From positions 17,957-81,956 of the forward strand of contig JAEEIU010000055.1 in NCBI GenBank assembly GCA_016281495.1: a stretch of DNA of 64,000 nt, read 5' to 3'. Below are positions 9,324 through 18,610 of the stretch, piece after piece. This DNA comes from Treponema sp. (lineage in GTDB: Bacteria > Spirochaetota > Spirochaetia > Treponematales > Treponemataceae). The position numbers were made by a program, and so were the translations under genes. Position 1 is the stretch's first letter. Each line of letters starts with the position of its first letter. The notes beneath the pieces are model-generated. The model was given only the letters and a program-made list of their open reading frames with translations. It did no database searches and was not told where the DNA came from.

Positions 9324-10205
9324 ATGAATATGAAAAAAAAGATAATTAAGGCATGCATCATGGTGTCAGTGGCGGCAATAACGGCAATAGCGTTTGCATT
9401 CGACTGGCCGCAGGAAGCCCCCTCTACAGACGCATTTTTCTCTTACTTTGCACAGCTGCGTGGAGGAGCATTTGAGACATCCCTCATCTTCAGGGACAAC
9501 GCCACCGTAACGGCAACAGAAACAGGGGATATTGCAGCCATTATCACCGAACATACCAATGACATGGGCTGGTTTGATTCAACTCTTGGCAATGCGGTCA
9601 TTCTTGTGCACGATGATGACTTTTCAACAGTATACGGAAACATAGACGAAGAAAGCATTAACCCGGACCTTTTTTACGGGACCACAGTTGAAGTGGGAAC
9701 TGAACTGGGAGTAAGCGGCAACTCTGGCTGGCAGAACGGACAAAGCTGTCTTGAATTCCAGGTCCTTGACTTAAAAAGCGAGGCATCCATAAACCCAAGG
9801 AACCTTATGCCCCATATGAGGAACGAGCTTCCGCTGGAGATTGGAAAGGTCACCGTAAGGAATGAGGAAGGAACATCCTGGGATCTTGCAAACACAAGGA
9901 TAATACCGTCTGGACGCTATTCGATTTACCACGCAAGGCAAAGCGTGGCAGTACCATACAAGACAAAAATCGCCCTGAACGGAGCCTCAATAGAGACAAT
10001 CAGCTATGACAGGATCAAGGCAGAAAATGGAGAACTTTGCATTTACGGCAACAGCTCCTACTCATGCAACGAGGTTTATCCGGACGAGGACAGGCAGCTT
10101 CTTGGAGTACTTCAGCTTCCAAAGGGAAAGAACACCCTTACAATAACGATTCAGGACATTACGGGATTCGAAAAGCAGGCCTCATACACCCTGGACATAT
10201 ATTGA
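9324..10205 (+). CDS. Exported LytM/M23-like domain protein (apparently degenerate)
   Basis: Signal peptide; NAVILVHDDDFSTVYGNID...VEVGTELGVSGNSGWQNGQSCLEFQVLD...INPRNLMP follows the M23 layout. Confidence 0.65.
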   Translation: MNMKKKIIKACIMVSVAAITAIAFAFDWPQEAPSTDAFFSYFAQLRGGAFETSLIFRDNATVTATETGDIAAIITEHTNDMGWFDSTLGNAVILVHDDDFSTVYGNIDEESINPDLFYGTTVEVGTELGVSGNSGWQNGQSCLEFQVLDLKSEASINPRNLMPHMRNELPLEIGKVTVRNEEGTSWDLANTRIIPSGRYSIYHARQSVAVPYKTKIALNGASIETISYDRIKAENGELCIYGNSSYSCNEVYPDEDRQLLGVLQLPKGKNTLTITIQDITGFEKQASYTLDIY

Positions 10206-10223
10206 TCCTGGGTTTCCCTAATC

Positions 10224-11426
10224 CTATTTGATTGCCCTTAGGATTATGCCGCCACCAGATGTAATTCCGTCACGATAGAAAACCACGGATTGTCCTGGGG
10301 CTACCGCACGCTGAGGCTCATCAAAAGTCACTTTCACAGCCTTTCCGCACAGTTCCTCGCCATCTTCCGCGCTGTAGGGTTCAATTGTAGCGCTTACAGG
10401 CCTTGAGGCAAGCCTTATCTTAACCATGGCCTTAAAGCTGCACTCCGGGTTATAGTCGGCAGGCCACACAAGGTCATCCGCAATCAGTCCGGCACAGAAC
10501 AGGTCGCTGTCTTTTCCCAGAACAACAAGATTCTTTTCTTTGTCTATAGCCGCCACATACAGCGGTTCCTTTGCACTTACACCAAGTCCCCTTCTCTGTC
10601 CGATGGTATAATGCTCAATTCCCCGGTGCTTTCCCAGAACCTTACCGTCCATGTCGATTATGTCACCTGGTACAGAAGGCCTGTCGCTGAAAAGTGCATC
10701 AAGCATCTCCGGCGGAATGAAATCCTGGCTTTCCTCGCGTTTTGCGGCCTCAAGATTCCTTTCCCCTGCCATCTGGAAAACTTCTTTTTTCGTATGAGTT
10801 CCAAGCGGAAACCTGACCTTCTCTAGGACATCCGACGGAATCCTGTACAGGAAATATGCCTGGTCCTTTGTTGAATCCATGGCAATGGCAATTTGTGCAG
10901 GCCTTTTTTCGGCATTCTCGTTTTGAACGGCCCCTTCCCCATACTGGCTCGCTATGTTTCCGTCACCCCTTACGACAGAGGCATAATGCCCCGTGCAAAA
11001 ATAATCATATTCAATCCCCAGGCTTTTGATTCCTGCAAGAAGGGCACCGAATTTTATGAAACGGTTGCAGCGGATGCATGGATTTGGTGTTCGCCCAGAG
11101 CGGTATTCTTTCTTAAAATAATCAAGAACCTGAACCTTGTATTCCCCGCTTACGTCAATTACATGATACGGAATATCGTGTTCGGCACAGAATTTGCGGC
11201 ATTCCTCTATGTCAAGCTTTTCGCCGGGACCATAGCAGCTGTCGTGAAAAACCGCGTTCTCAGGGAAATCAAGCTCTCCTTCTTTCCACAAGGCCATCGT
11301 CACTCCGGTAACAATGCATCCTTTTTCCTTGAGTAAAAGAGCTGTCATCGTGGAATCAACTCCACCCGACATTCCCACAACAACCCTGTCGCCTTTATCC
11401 GGCATCTTCAGATTCTCGAATTTCAT
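10224..11426 (-). CDS. mnmA: tRNA-specific 2-thiouridylase MnmA
   Basis: VVVGMSGGVDSTMTALLLKEKG, GRTPNPCIRCNRFIKFG, STKDQAYFLYRI, HYTIGQRRGLGV. Confidence 0.97.
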   Translation of the reverse strand: MKFENLKMPDKGDRVVVGMSGGVDSTMTALLLKEKGCIVTGVTMALWKEGELDFPENAVFHDSCYGPGEKLDIEECRKFCAEHDIPYHVIDVSGEYKVQVLDYFKKEYRSGRTPNPCIRCNRFIKFGALLAGIKSLGIEYDYFCTGHYASVVRGDGNIASQYGEGAVQNENAEKRPAQIAIAMDSTKDQAYFLYRIPSDVLEKVRFPLGTHTKKEVFQMAGERNLEAAKREESQDFIPPEMLDALFSDRPSVPGDIIDMDGKVLGKHRGIEHYTIGQRRGLGVSAKEPLYVAAIDKEKNLVVLGKDSDLFCAGLIADDLVWPADYNPECSFKAMVKIRLASRPVSATIEPYSAEDGEELCGKAVKVTFDEPQRAVAPGQSVVFYRDGITSGGGIILRAIK

Positions 11427-11505
11427 GAGGCCATGATACAGGAAAAAGCGATAAGATTCAACTTATTTTGCCCTATAAGTTTTGCCACAAAAAACCCCGC
11501 TTGTC

Positions 11506-11534
11506 TTGTTAAACTTATAACTATAGTTTATAAT
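11506..11534 (+). promoter_or_regulatory. Sigma-70-like promoter TTGTTA-N17-TATAAT
   Basis: -35 11506-11511, -10 11529-11534; only 7 nt to ATG 11542. Confidence 0.65.
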
Positions 11535-11541
11535 GTAATTC

Positions 11542-12468
11542 ATGAACTGGTTAATTATAGCACCTGACTTGCAGAACAAGAACGTAAAGAAAATCGAGGA
11601 CTTTCTCATTAAGCAAAAAGAGGAAATGCCTGATGAAATTTTCATCTCCTCAGAGACTAAGCAGGACGAGCTTCTTGAATGCATAAAATCAATAAACAAA
11701 GCCTCACATTGTGTCATCCTTGATGCAGAGAAGATTTCCGCCTTTGCAGAATATAATTACATAATCGGATTCCTTGCCGGAAAAAAGGTTGAAACCCTCA
11801 TTCAGAACAATTCAAAGGATCTTAAGTTTGAGTCACTTGAAATCGAACTGACCGGTTTGATAAGGACATATCCGAACTTTACAGATTTGTTTTCTGCACT
11901 CAAAAAGGATTTTAGCCGGCTAAAGGAAGTTGACGACGTTCACAACTCGCTAATACGACTTTTGACCATGGGCATTCCGTTTACAGCAGACAGCTTTGCC
12001 CATTATCTGGAAAAAGACAAGCCGGAAATATACAACATGTTCATTGACGCGGGAATGTCCATAAACGCAAAGACAAGCGAGGGTGTTCCCCTTTTAAGCA
12101 TTGCGGTACGCAGTGACCATTTTGATCAGGTTAAATGGCTTTTGGATCTTGGTGCCGACATCAATGCAATCTCCGGTGACAGGGGTTATACGGCCGTTAT
12201 GGATGCCGTGTGGCGCAAGAATTTTGACATTACCAAATTCCTGGTTGACAAGGGAGCAGACCTCAGCGTCGTAAGTTCCGACGGACAGCCGATTCTTGTT
12301 CTTGCAGTAGGAAACGGAAATGAAAAAATCGTAAAGCTTTTGCTCGAAAGCGGTGCGGATGCGGATTTGCAGGACAGCATGGGAATGAGCGCAAGGGGAT
12401 ATGCCAACCTGTTTAAAAAACCCGGCATGGTCGAGGTCATGGCCCAGTTCCCAAAGAAAGAGGAATAA
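11542..12468 (+). CDS. Ankyrin-repeat protein with TIR/deoxyribosyltransferase-like N-terminal domain
   Basis: Ankyrin: EGVPLLSIAVRSDHFDQVKWLLDLGADINA, NFDITKFLVDKGADLS, NEKIVKLLLESGADADLQD; N-term alpha/beta ASHCVILDAEKISAFAEYNYIIGFLAGKKVETLI. Confidence 0.8.
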   Translation: MNWLIIAPDLQNKNVKKIEDFLIKQKEEMPDEIFISSETKQDELLECIKSINKASHCVILDAEKISAFAEYNYIIGFLAGKKVETLIQNNSKDLKFESLEIELTGLIRTYPNFTDLFSALKKDFSRLKEVDDVHNSLIRLLTMGIPFTADSFAHYLEKDKPEIYNMFIDAGMSINAKTSEGVPLLSIAVRSDHFDQVKWLLDLGADINAISGDRGYTAVMDAVWRKNFDITKFLVDKGADLSVVSSDGQPILVLAVGNGNEKIVKLLLESGADADLQDSMGMSARGYANLFKKPGMVEVMAQFPKKEE

Positions 12469-12471
12469 ACG

Positions 12472-13617
12472 ATGGAAGATACATACAAGGTCGTGTTTGC
12501 AGGCGGTGGAAGCGGCGGCCACATTTACCCGGGAATAGCGGTAGCCGATGCACTAAAGACTGAGGCAGAAAAACGCGGAATAAAAATTGAGATTTACTGG
12601 ATTGGAAATAAAACAGGAATTGACAAATCCATCCTGGAGAAAAACCTTGTGACTGAGGGAGGAAGCATCACAGCCTTTTACGGCATCTCCTGCGGAAAGC
12701 TCAGGCGCTATCTTTCGTTCAAGAATTTCACAGACATGTTCCGCATCATTAGCGGATATTTCCAGTCAAAAAAAATATTAAAGAAAATCAGGCCGATCTG
12801 CCTTTTTTCCAAGGGTGGATTTGTAAGCGTCACCCCTTGCCGTGCAGCAAAAAGCCTCAAGGTCCCCTACTACACCCATGAATGTGACTTTACGCCCGGA
12901 CTAGCGACAAGGCTCAATTCAAAACATGCATCAAAAATTTTACTGTCATATGAAGAGACAAAGAAATTCTTTTCTGCTGATGTTGAAAAATGCACTGTTA
13001 CGGGAAATCCTGTAAGGCCCATTTTCTGGGAAGACAACAGCGCAAAAGGCCTTGACTTCCTTAAGATTGAACATGGCCACAAAAAGCCCGTCCTGCTTGT
13101 CATAGGTGGAAGCCTTGGTGCCAGCCAGATAAACTCACTTGTAAGCGAAAACCTTGAATGGCTTTGCGAGCGTTTTATTGTCGTGCATCAGACAGGAAAA
13201 CAGTGGGCACAGGAACATCCGGAAACATTCCAGAAGGCAGACGAAAACTACAAGCCCTTTGAATTCATTTATGCGGAAATGCCGTGGGTTTTGCAGGCAA
13301 GCGATGTTGTCCTTTCCAGGGCCGGAGCAAATTCTCTTTGGGAATGTGCTGTCTGTGAAAAACCGATGCTCTTGATTCCACTATGCGGATCCGGAACAAG
13401 GGGAGATCAGGTTGACAATGCAAAATATCTTGAGGACAAGGGAGCCGCTATCACTCTTATAGGAGATAAAGCAACCGGAGACAGCCTTAAGGAACGACTT
13501 GAGCTTCTGACACATGAAGAGCAAAGGAAACAGCTTTCACTTTCATGCCGCAAGCTTACAGGCGAAACAAAAAGCGCAGTTACAATCGCAAATATAATTT
13601 TGGAAGGTATCAAATGA
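12472..13617 (+). CDS. murG: UDP-GlcNAc:undecaprenyl-PP-MurNAc-pentapeptide GlcNAc transferase MurG
   Basis: VVFAGGGSGGHIYPGIAVADAL; VIGGSLGASQIN; SRAGANSLWE. Confidence 0.96.
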   Translation: MEDTYKVVFAGGGSGGHIYPGIAVADALKTEAEKRGIKIEIYWIGNKTGIDKSILEKNLVTEGGSITAFYGISCGKLRRYLSFKNFTDMFRIISGYFQSKKILKKIRPICLFSKGGFVSVTPCRAAKSLKVPYYTHECDFTPGLATRLNSKHASKILLSYEETKKFFSADVEKCTVTGNPVRPIFWEDNSAKGLDFLKIEHGHKKPVLLVIGGSLGASQINSLVSENLEWLCERFIVVHQTGKQWAQEHPETFQKADENYKPFEFIYAEMPWVLQASDVVLSRAGANSLWECAVCEKPMLLIPLCGSGTRGDQVDNAKYLEDKGAAITLIGDKATGDSLKERLELLTHEEQRKQLSLSCRKLTGETKSAVTIANIILEGIK

Positions 13618-14102
13618 CATTTACAATTTTGGATTTAATCTTTGTAGCCATCATCATCCTTTGTATCGTAATGGGTCTTGTAAAGGGATTCATTGATTCT
13701 GTATTCGACAAGGCGGCACCACTTGTTGCGGTATTCGGAGCATTCCTTTTCTGCAGAAGGCTGGCCCTCTACCTTTCCCCTTACATCAAGAATTCCGTCG
13801 TTGCAATAGCCGTATCATTCATCGGATTATTCATTGTCCTGTTCATTGTCGTAAAGATAATTCAAGTCATCATCGGAAAACTATTCGACAACGAAATACT
13901 TGACGGCCTCAACCGAACGTTAGGTTTTGCATTCGGTCTAATCGAAAGCCTTGCGTTAATCTGCATCATAATCTGGGTATTAAAGAAATTTCCGTTCTTT
14001 GACTTTAACCCATATCTTGAAAACAGTTTGTTCTTCAGGCTGTATCAGAACATCCTAATACCGGCATCTCAGGTTGTCGGAGGAACAGGAACAAATGTTT
14101 GA
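13614..14102 (+). CDS. CvpA family membrane protein
   Basis: ATG overlaps murG TGA (ATGA); LDLIFVAIIILCIVMGLVKGFIDSVFDK and further TM helices. Confidence 0.85.
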   Translation: MTFTILDLIFVAIIILCIVMGLVKGFIDSVFDKAAPLVAVFGAFLFCRRLALYLSPYIKNSVVAIAVSFIGLFIVLFIVVKIIQVIIGKLFDNEILDGLNRTLGFAFGLIESLALICIIIWVLKKFPFFDFNPYLENSLFFRLYQNILIPASQVVGGTGTNV

Positions 14103-15348
14103 GAATGTGCTTCACCAGAGCGCAACGGATTTACTTTCTGATGACATTGCAAAAAACTCATTGCCTCCGTCCATTTTACTTGCAGGTCCGGCAGGTTCTG
14201 GCAAACTTACAACCGCACTTGAACTTGCCCGAATCCTAAGCTGCACAAATTCCTCTGCTAAAGGAGCATGGAACTGTACATGTCAGGCATGCAGCAAACA
14301 CAAGGCCATGGTAAGCCAGTCAATGCTTTTGTGCGGACCTTCATCCAGAACACTTGAAATATCAGCTGCAAAGGCGACATTGCTTTCTCAGAATGCAAAT
14401 GCAACAAGCCATGTGGAGGCATCAAGATATCTTTACCTAAGGGCAGTAAGGAAACTCACGCTAAGATTTTCTCCAATACTTTGGGAAGGAGAAGACAAGC
14501 TTTCAAAATTCTCACCTATCCTTCAGTCAATTGACGAGAACCTTGAATATCTTGAACCAGGCAGAACACTTCCATCTGGAGAAGAGCTTGGCAAAATACT
14601 TGATGAAGTTGAAAAACTTACCTCAAAACTTGAATCAACCTATCTGTATCAAAGCCTTCCGGTCTCGCAGATAAGGAACATTTCTTCATGGGCGCATCTT
14701 AGCTCAACAAGCGGGAAAAAAGTCGTCATCATAGAAAATGCGGAAAAGATGGCAGACAGCCCAAGAAACGCACTTTTAAAAATACTAGAAGAACCTCCGG
14801 CCGACGTACTGTTTGTCCTTACAACTGAACAGAGAGGAGCCATTCTTCCCACAATACTTTCCAGAGTCAGGACCTATACTTTTTTTGACCGCACAAAAGA
14901 ACATCAGCAGGAAGTAATAAACAGGGTTTTCCATTATGACTCGGTATACCGTGGCAAAACGGTTCCAGACAGCATTAACGACTTCCTTCAGATATATCTT
15001 CCCGTTCATCCAGCTACAATTAAAAACAATGCCGTTGCATTCTTCAAGACGGTGGCACAAGGACATGTCCCTGACATTCCTGCCATCGTTTCTTCATGCG
15101 GCAATTTTGAGATAAAGGCCCTGTTCAAGCTCTTTATGGAAGACCTGATTTCTTTTCAGGCACCACTTGCCTCAAGTGCACAGGGAGCATCCGCTTCAGC
15201 CATGTTGATGGACACATTCAGGAAAATCTACAGCGACGTAATCCTCTACCGCCAAAAGCCCGCATCAGCACTAGAGGAACTTACACGGGAAATACTCCAC
15301 ATAAACCGGATGCACGGTGGAATCTTAAGGGAGACTTTTAATGAATGA
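14095..15348 (+). CDS. holB: DNA polymerase III delta'-like subunit (clamp-loader AAA+)
   Basis: SILLAGPAGSGKLTTALELARILSC, CTCQACSKH, SGKKVVIIENAEKMADSPRNALLKILEEPP. Confidence 0.85.
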   Translation: MFENVLHQSATDLLSDDIAKNSLPPSILLAGPAGSGKLTTALELARILSCTNSSAKGAWNCTCQACSKHKAMVSQSMLLCGPSSRTLEISAAKATLLSQNANATSHVEASRYLYLRAVRKLTLRFSPILWEGEDKLSKFSPILQSIDENLEYLEPGRTLPSGEELGKILDEVEKLTSKLESTYLYQSLPVSQIRNISSWAHLSSTSGKKVVIIENAEKMADSPRNALLKILEEPPADVLFVLTTEQRGAILPTILSRVRTYTFFDRTKEHQQEVINRVFHYDSVYRGKTVPDSINDFLQIYLPVHPATIKNNAVAFFKTVAQGHVPDIPAIVSSCGNFEIKALFKLFMEDLISFQAPLASSAQGASASAMLMDTFRKIYSDVILYRQKPASALEELTREILHINRMHGGILRETFNE

Positions 15349-16606
15349 CTTTGTAAAAAAAGCTTCACAAAAAATCTCCAAGCTTTCTCCGGAACAGCTG
15401 TCATCTTTTGTAAAGACACTCATCGGCGAAAAAGACAGGATGGATTCAATTCTTTCAAGTCTTTCCACAGGTCTCATAATCGTTGACTGTGACTGGAAGA
15501 TAATTGACCTGAACAAATCTGCCGAAAGGCTCATGCCGTTTTTAAATCACGGTGCGGACATAAAGGCGGATTCAGAACCTGTATGGACGCAAATTCTTGA
15601 CGCTGACATTTCCAATTACCTTAAAAAATGTGCGGAAGAAGACAGGACAAACGTAAATGAAGAATTTTCCATTCAGAACAACGACAGCTACAGGTTCATC
15701 ACTTTGACAGTCGTTCCCCTTGTAAAAAAAGAATGGAACGATGACGATGAGGTAACCGACACAACCATATCGGGTTCAATCATCACAATCGAAGACATAA
15801 CGGAAAAAAGGCAGCAGGAAATATTGCTCCACAGGATGGAAAGTCTTGCGAGCCTTACAAACCTAGCGGCATCAGTCGCTCACGAGATAAAAAATCCTCT
15901 TGGTGCCATAAGCATCCACATTCAGCTTCTTCAAAAAGCCGTTGCAAAGGCAAGAAAAACTGACGGTGCACTTCCTCCTGAAAAATTCATGGAGAACTAC
16001 ATCTCCGTAATCAACGAAGAAATCGACAACCTTAATAAAATTGTAGTTGACTTTTTGTTTGCCGTAAGGCCCGTTCAGGCAAACCTTCATCTTGTAAGCC
16101 CGGATGAACTTCTTTCCACATTCGTCCAGTTCTTTGGGCCGGAGCTGGAGAACAAGAACATTCAACTAAATACAAAACTTTCAGCAGGCAGTACAAGGCT
16201 TTTGCTTGACGAAAAACTATTCCGCGAAGTAATCATCAACATTACGCAGAATGCACTCTACGCTATTCAGGCCAGATATCCGGACAGGGAATCAAAACTT
16301 GGGGAAATCGCAATGGAATCATTCATAAAGAATGACTTCTATTACCTGACTATTGCCGACAACGGTTGCGGAATGGATTCAAAGACAGCAGAACACATCT
16401 TTGAGCCATACTACACCACCAAATCAAACGGCACTGGTCTTGGACTTACAACGGTTTACAAAATCATAAAGGAATTCCGCGGTGACATTGATGCAAAATC
16501 TGTACAGGACCATGGAACGGTTTTTACAATCAAGCTGCCGATACCTCAGAACAAGATAAAGCTCCTTGCAGATAATTCTAGTCTAAAAGAGGATAAACGC
16601 TCATGA
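15341..16606 (+). CDS. PAS-domain sensor histidine kinase (NtrB/AtoS-like)
   Basis: VAHEIKNPLGAISIHIQLL, ITQNALYAIQ, DNGCGMD, GTGLGLTTVYKIIKEFRGDI. Confidence 0.93.
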   Translation: MNDFVKKASQKISKLSPEQLSSFVKTLIGEKDRMDSILSSLSTGLIIVDCDWKIIDLNKSAERLMPFLNHGADIKADSEPVWTQILDADISNYLKKCAEEDRTNVNEEFSIQNNDSYRFITLTVVPLVKKEWNDDDEVTDTTISGSIITIEDITEKRQQEILLHRMESLASLTNLAASVAHEIKNPLGAISIHIQLLQKAVAKARKTDGALPPEKFMENYISVINEEIDNLNKIVVDFLFAVRPVQANLHLVSPDELLSTFVQFFGPELENKNIQLNTKLSAGSTRLLLDEKLFREVIINITQNALYAIQARYPDRESKLGEIAMESFIKNDFYYLTIADNGCGMDSKTAEHIFEPYYTTKSNGTGLGLTTVYKIIKEFRGDIDAKSVQDHGTVFTIKLPIPQNKIKLLADNSSLKEDKRS

Positions 16607-17964
16607 AATTCACACTCCTTATTATTGACGATGAAAAGAACATACGAGAAGGACTGGCCGCAAACTTTGAGCTTGAAGACTACAATGTAAAGACCGCCGC
16701 AACGGGAGAAGAAGGCCTTGCGCTTATTGAAAAGGGAGACATAGACCTCGTCATTACAGACCTTAGGATGCCGGGCATAAGCGGAGAACAGGTCCTTGCA
16801 AAGGTAAGTTCAGAAACACCGGGTATTCCCGTCATCATTCTTACAGGACACGGAAGCATAGACAGTGCGGTTGACGCAATGAGGCACGGAGCTTACGACT
16901 TTTTGACAAAGCCACTTAACCTTGACCAGCTTTCCTTAATCGTCAAGCGCGCTCTTGAAGGCAGGGAGATGAGCCTCCAGCATCAGCAGCTGAAAAAGGA
17001 GCTTGAAAGCAGCAATGCCCTTAGGGGAATGATAGGAACATCCCCCGCAATGCAGAAAGTGCAGGAACTCATAAAGAAAGTAGCCAACACGCGGGCCAAT
17101 GTCCTGATTACCGGGGAAAGCGGAGTTGGAAAGGAACTTGTTGCAAACGCCATCCACAATCTTTCTTCACGCAAGGACAAGAGCTTTATAAAAGTCCACT
17201 GTGCCGCATTGAGCGAGACGCTTTTGGAAAGTGAACTGTTCGGTCATGAAAAGGGAGCATTTACAGGTGCAGACAAAATGCAAAAGGGACGCTTTGAGCT
17301 TGCCCACGGTGGAACAATTTTTCTTGATGAAATCGGAGAGATAAACCAAAACGTTCAAATTAAAATCTTACGTGTCCTTCAGGAAAAGAAATTTGAGCGT
17401 GTGGGTGGAGAGCAGACAATCGAAGTTGACGTAAGGATAGTTGCCGCCACAAACCGCAATCTTGAGGAAGAAGTAAAGGCAGGCCGGTTCAGGGAAGACC
17501 TTTATTACAGACTGAACGTAATCCACATTCAGGTTCCGCCGCTTAGGGAAAGGAAAGAGGACATTCCGCTGCTTGTATCATCATTCCTGCAGGAGTTCAA
17601 TCAGGAAAACAGCAAGAGCATAAAATCCGTAGACAAACGGGCAAAGACGGCCCTATTCAATTACAGCTGGCCTGGAAACATCCGCGAATTGCGTAACTGT
17701 ATGGAAGCCGCAGTTGTTATGTGTAATGGAGAAGAGATTACCCAGGAGGATTTACCGCCAACGATAAGCTCCAGCAGTTCAGGTGAAAACATTGCCATAC
17801 CGCAGGGACTTACACTTGACGAGGCAGAAAAGATCATCATCCAGGAAACGCTTCTTGCAAATTCCAACAACAAAACGCGTACCGCAGAAATACTTGGAAT
17901 TGGAAGAAAGACTTTGCAGAGAAAGCTGGCCGAATGGGGAATAGAAGGAGAAGAGGCACCATAA
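16603..17964 (+). CDS. NtrC/AtoC-family sigma-54-dependent response regulator
   Basis: Receiver [15 protein letters not shown]+ [33 protein letters not shown]; Fis-type [27 protein letters not shown] overlap with kinase. Confidence 0.95.
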   Translation: MKFTLLIIDDEKNIREGLAANFELEDYNVKTAATGEEGLALIEKGDIDLVITDLRMPGISGEQVLAKVSSETPGIPVIILTGHGSIDSAVDAMRHGAYDFLTKPLNLDQLSLIVKRALEGREMSLQHQQLKKELESSNALRGMIGTSPAMQKVQELIKKVANTRANVLITGESGVGKELVANAIHNLSSRKDKSFIKVHCAALSETLLESELFGHEKGAFTGADKMQKGRFELAHGGTIFLDEIGEINQNVQIKILRVLQEKKFERVGGEQTIEVDVRIVAATNRNLEEEVKAGRFREDLYYRLNVIHIQVPPLRERKEDIPLLVSSFLQEFNQENSKSIKSVDKRAKTALFNYSWPGNIRELRNCMEAAVVMCNGEEITQEDLPPTISSSSSGENIAIPQGLTLDEAEKIIIQETLLANSNNKTRTAEILGIGRKTLQRKLAEWGIEGEEAP

Positions 17965-18518
17965 TGGAAACAATGTATGACCGGCTTGGAGACCTGCTAA
18001 ATGAAACTCTTGAAGCCGGAGAAATAAAATTTGTAAAAGTTGAGGTTGAGCAGAAGAAATCCGAGAAACCGCAAAATGAATCTGCCACAGCCGAAAACAA
18101 CAGGAACATAGGGGAAACGGAAAACCAAGAGGAAAAGCAAAAAGAAAGCAACACTCAGTCTGAGCCAAACGAGAATGCAAGGGCAAGGAAAAATGCACGT
18201 CCTGAATACCACAGGCCTGAAAACACAGGCACAATATATCATGCAGACGACCTTGGAGACAGCACTCATACACAGGCATACAAGCCTCGTTCATTCATCT
18301 ACAAGAAAATCACCCCCGAGCTGGAAAAGGCATACAAGCTGCTGGACGTACCGTTCAACTCTACCCTGGAAGACTTGAAGAAGGCATACAAGGACAAGCT
18401 CAAATACTATCATCCCGACCGTCATGCAGACAACGAGACGCTGCAGAAAGTCGCAACAGACAAGACCCGTCAGGTAGTTGAGGCATATAACCTAATCGTA
18501 AAATTTCTTGAGGAATAA
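17964..18518 (+). CDS. J-domain protein (C-terminal J domain)
   Basis: TAATG overlap with upstream stop; AYKLLDVPFNSTLEDLKKAYKDKLKYYHPDRHAD (HPD motif). Confidence 0.85.
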   Translation: METMYDRLGDLLNETLEAGEIKFVKVEVEQKKSEKPQNESATAENNRNIGETENQEEKQKESNTQSEPNENARARKNARPEYHRPENTGTIYHADDLGDSTHTQAYKPRSFIYKKITPELEKAYKLLDVPFNSTLEDLKKAYKDKLKYYHPDRHADNETLQKVATDKTRQVVEAYNLIVKFLEE

Positions 18519-18558
18519 AAAAAACCGGCCAACTGAATGAATCGGTCAACCGGTTTTT
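18519..18558. terminator. Bidirectional intrinsic terminator between J-domain gene and glgC
   Basis: AAAAACCGG ... CCGGTTTTT inverted repeat with flanking A/T runs between convergent genes. Confidence 0.75.
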
Positions 18559-18610
18559 GTAAGACTTTTTTTCTAAAAGACTTTTTAACGGACTTTTTGT
18601 CTTTAGAAAA

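Noticed and set aside
10219-10246. TAATCCTA/TAGGATTA inverted repeat between convergent genes as terminator
   Set aside because: Lies mostly within the mnmA coding end and lacks a GC-rich stem or T-tract; support too weak
17779-18294. Minus-strand ORF of 171 aa
   Set aside because: Antisense to RR/J-domain genes; Cys/Leu/Phe-rich shadow ORF
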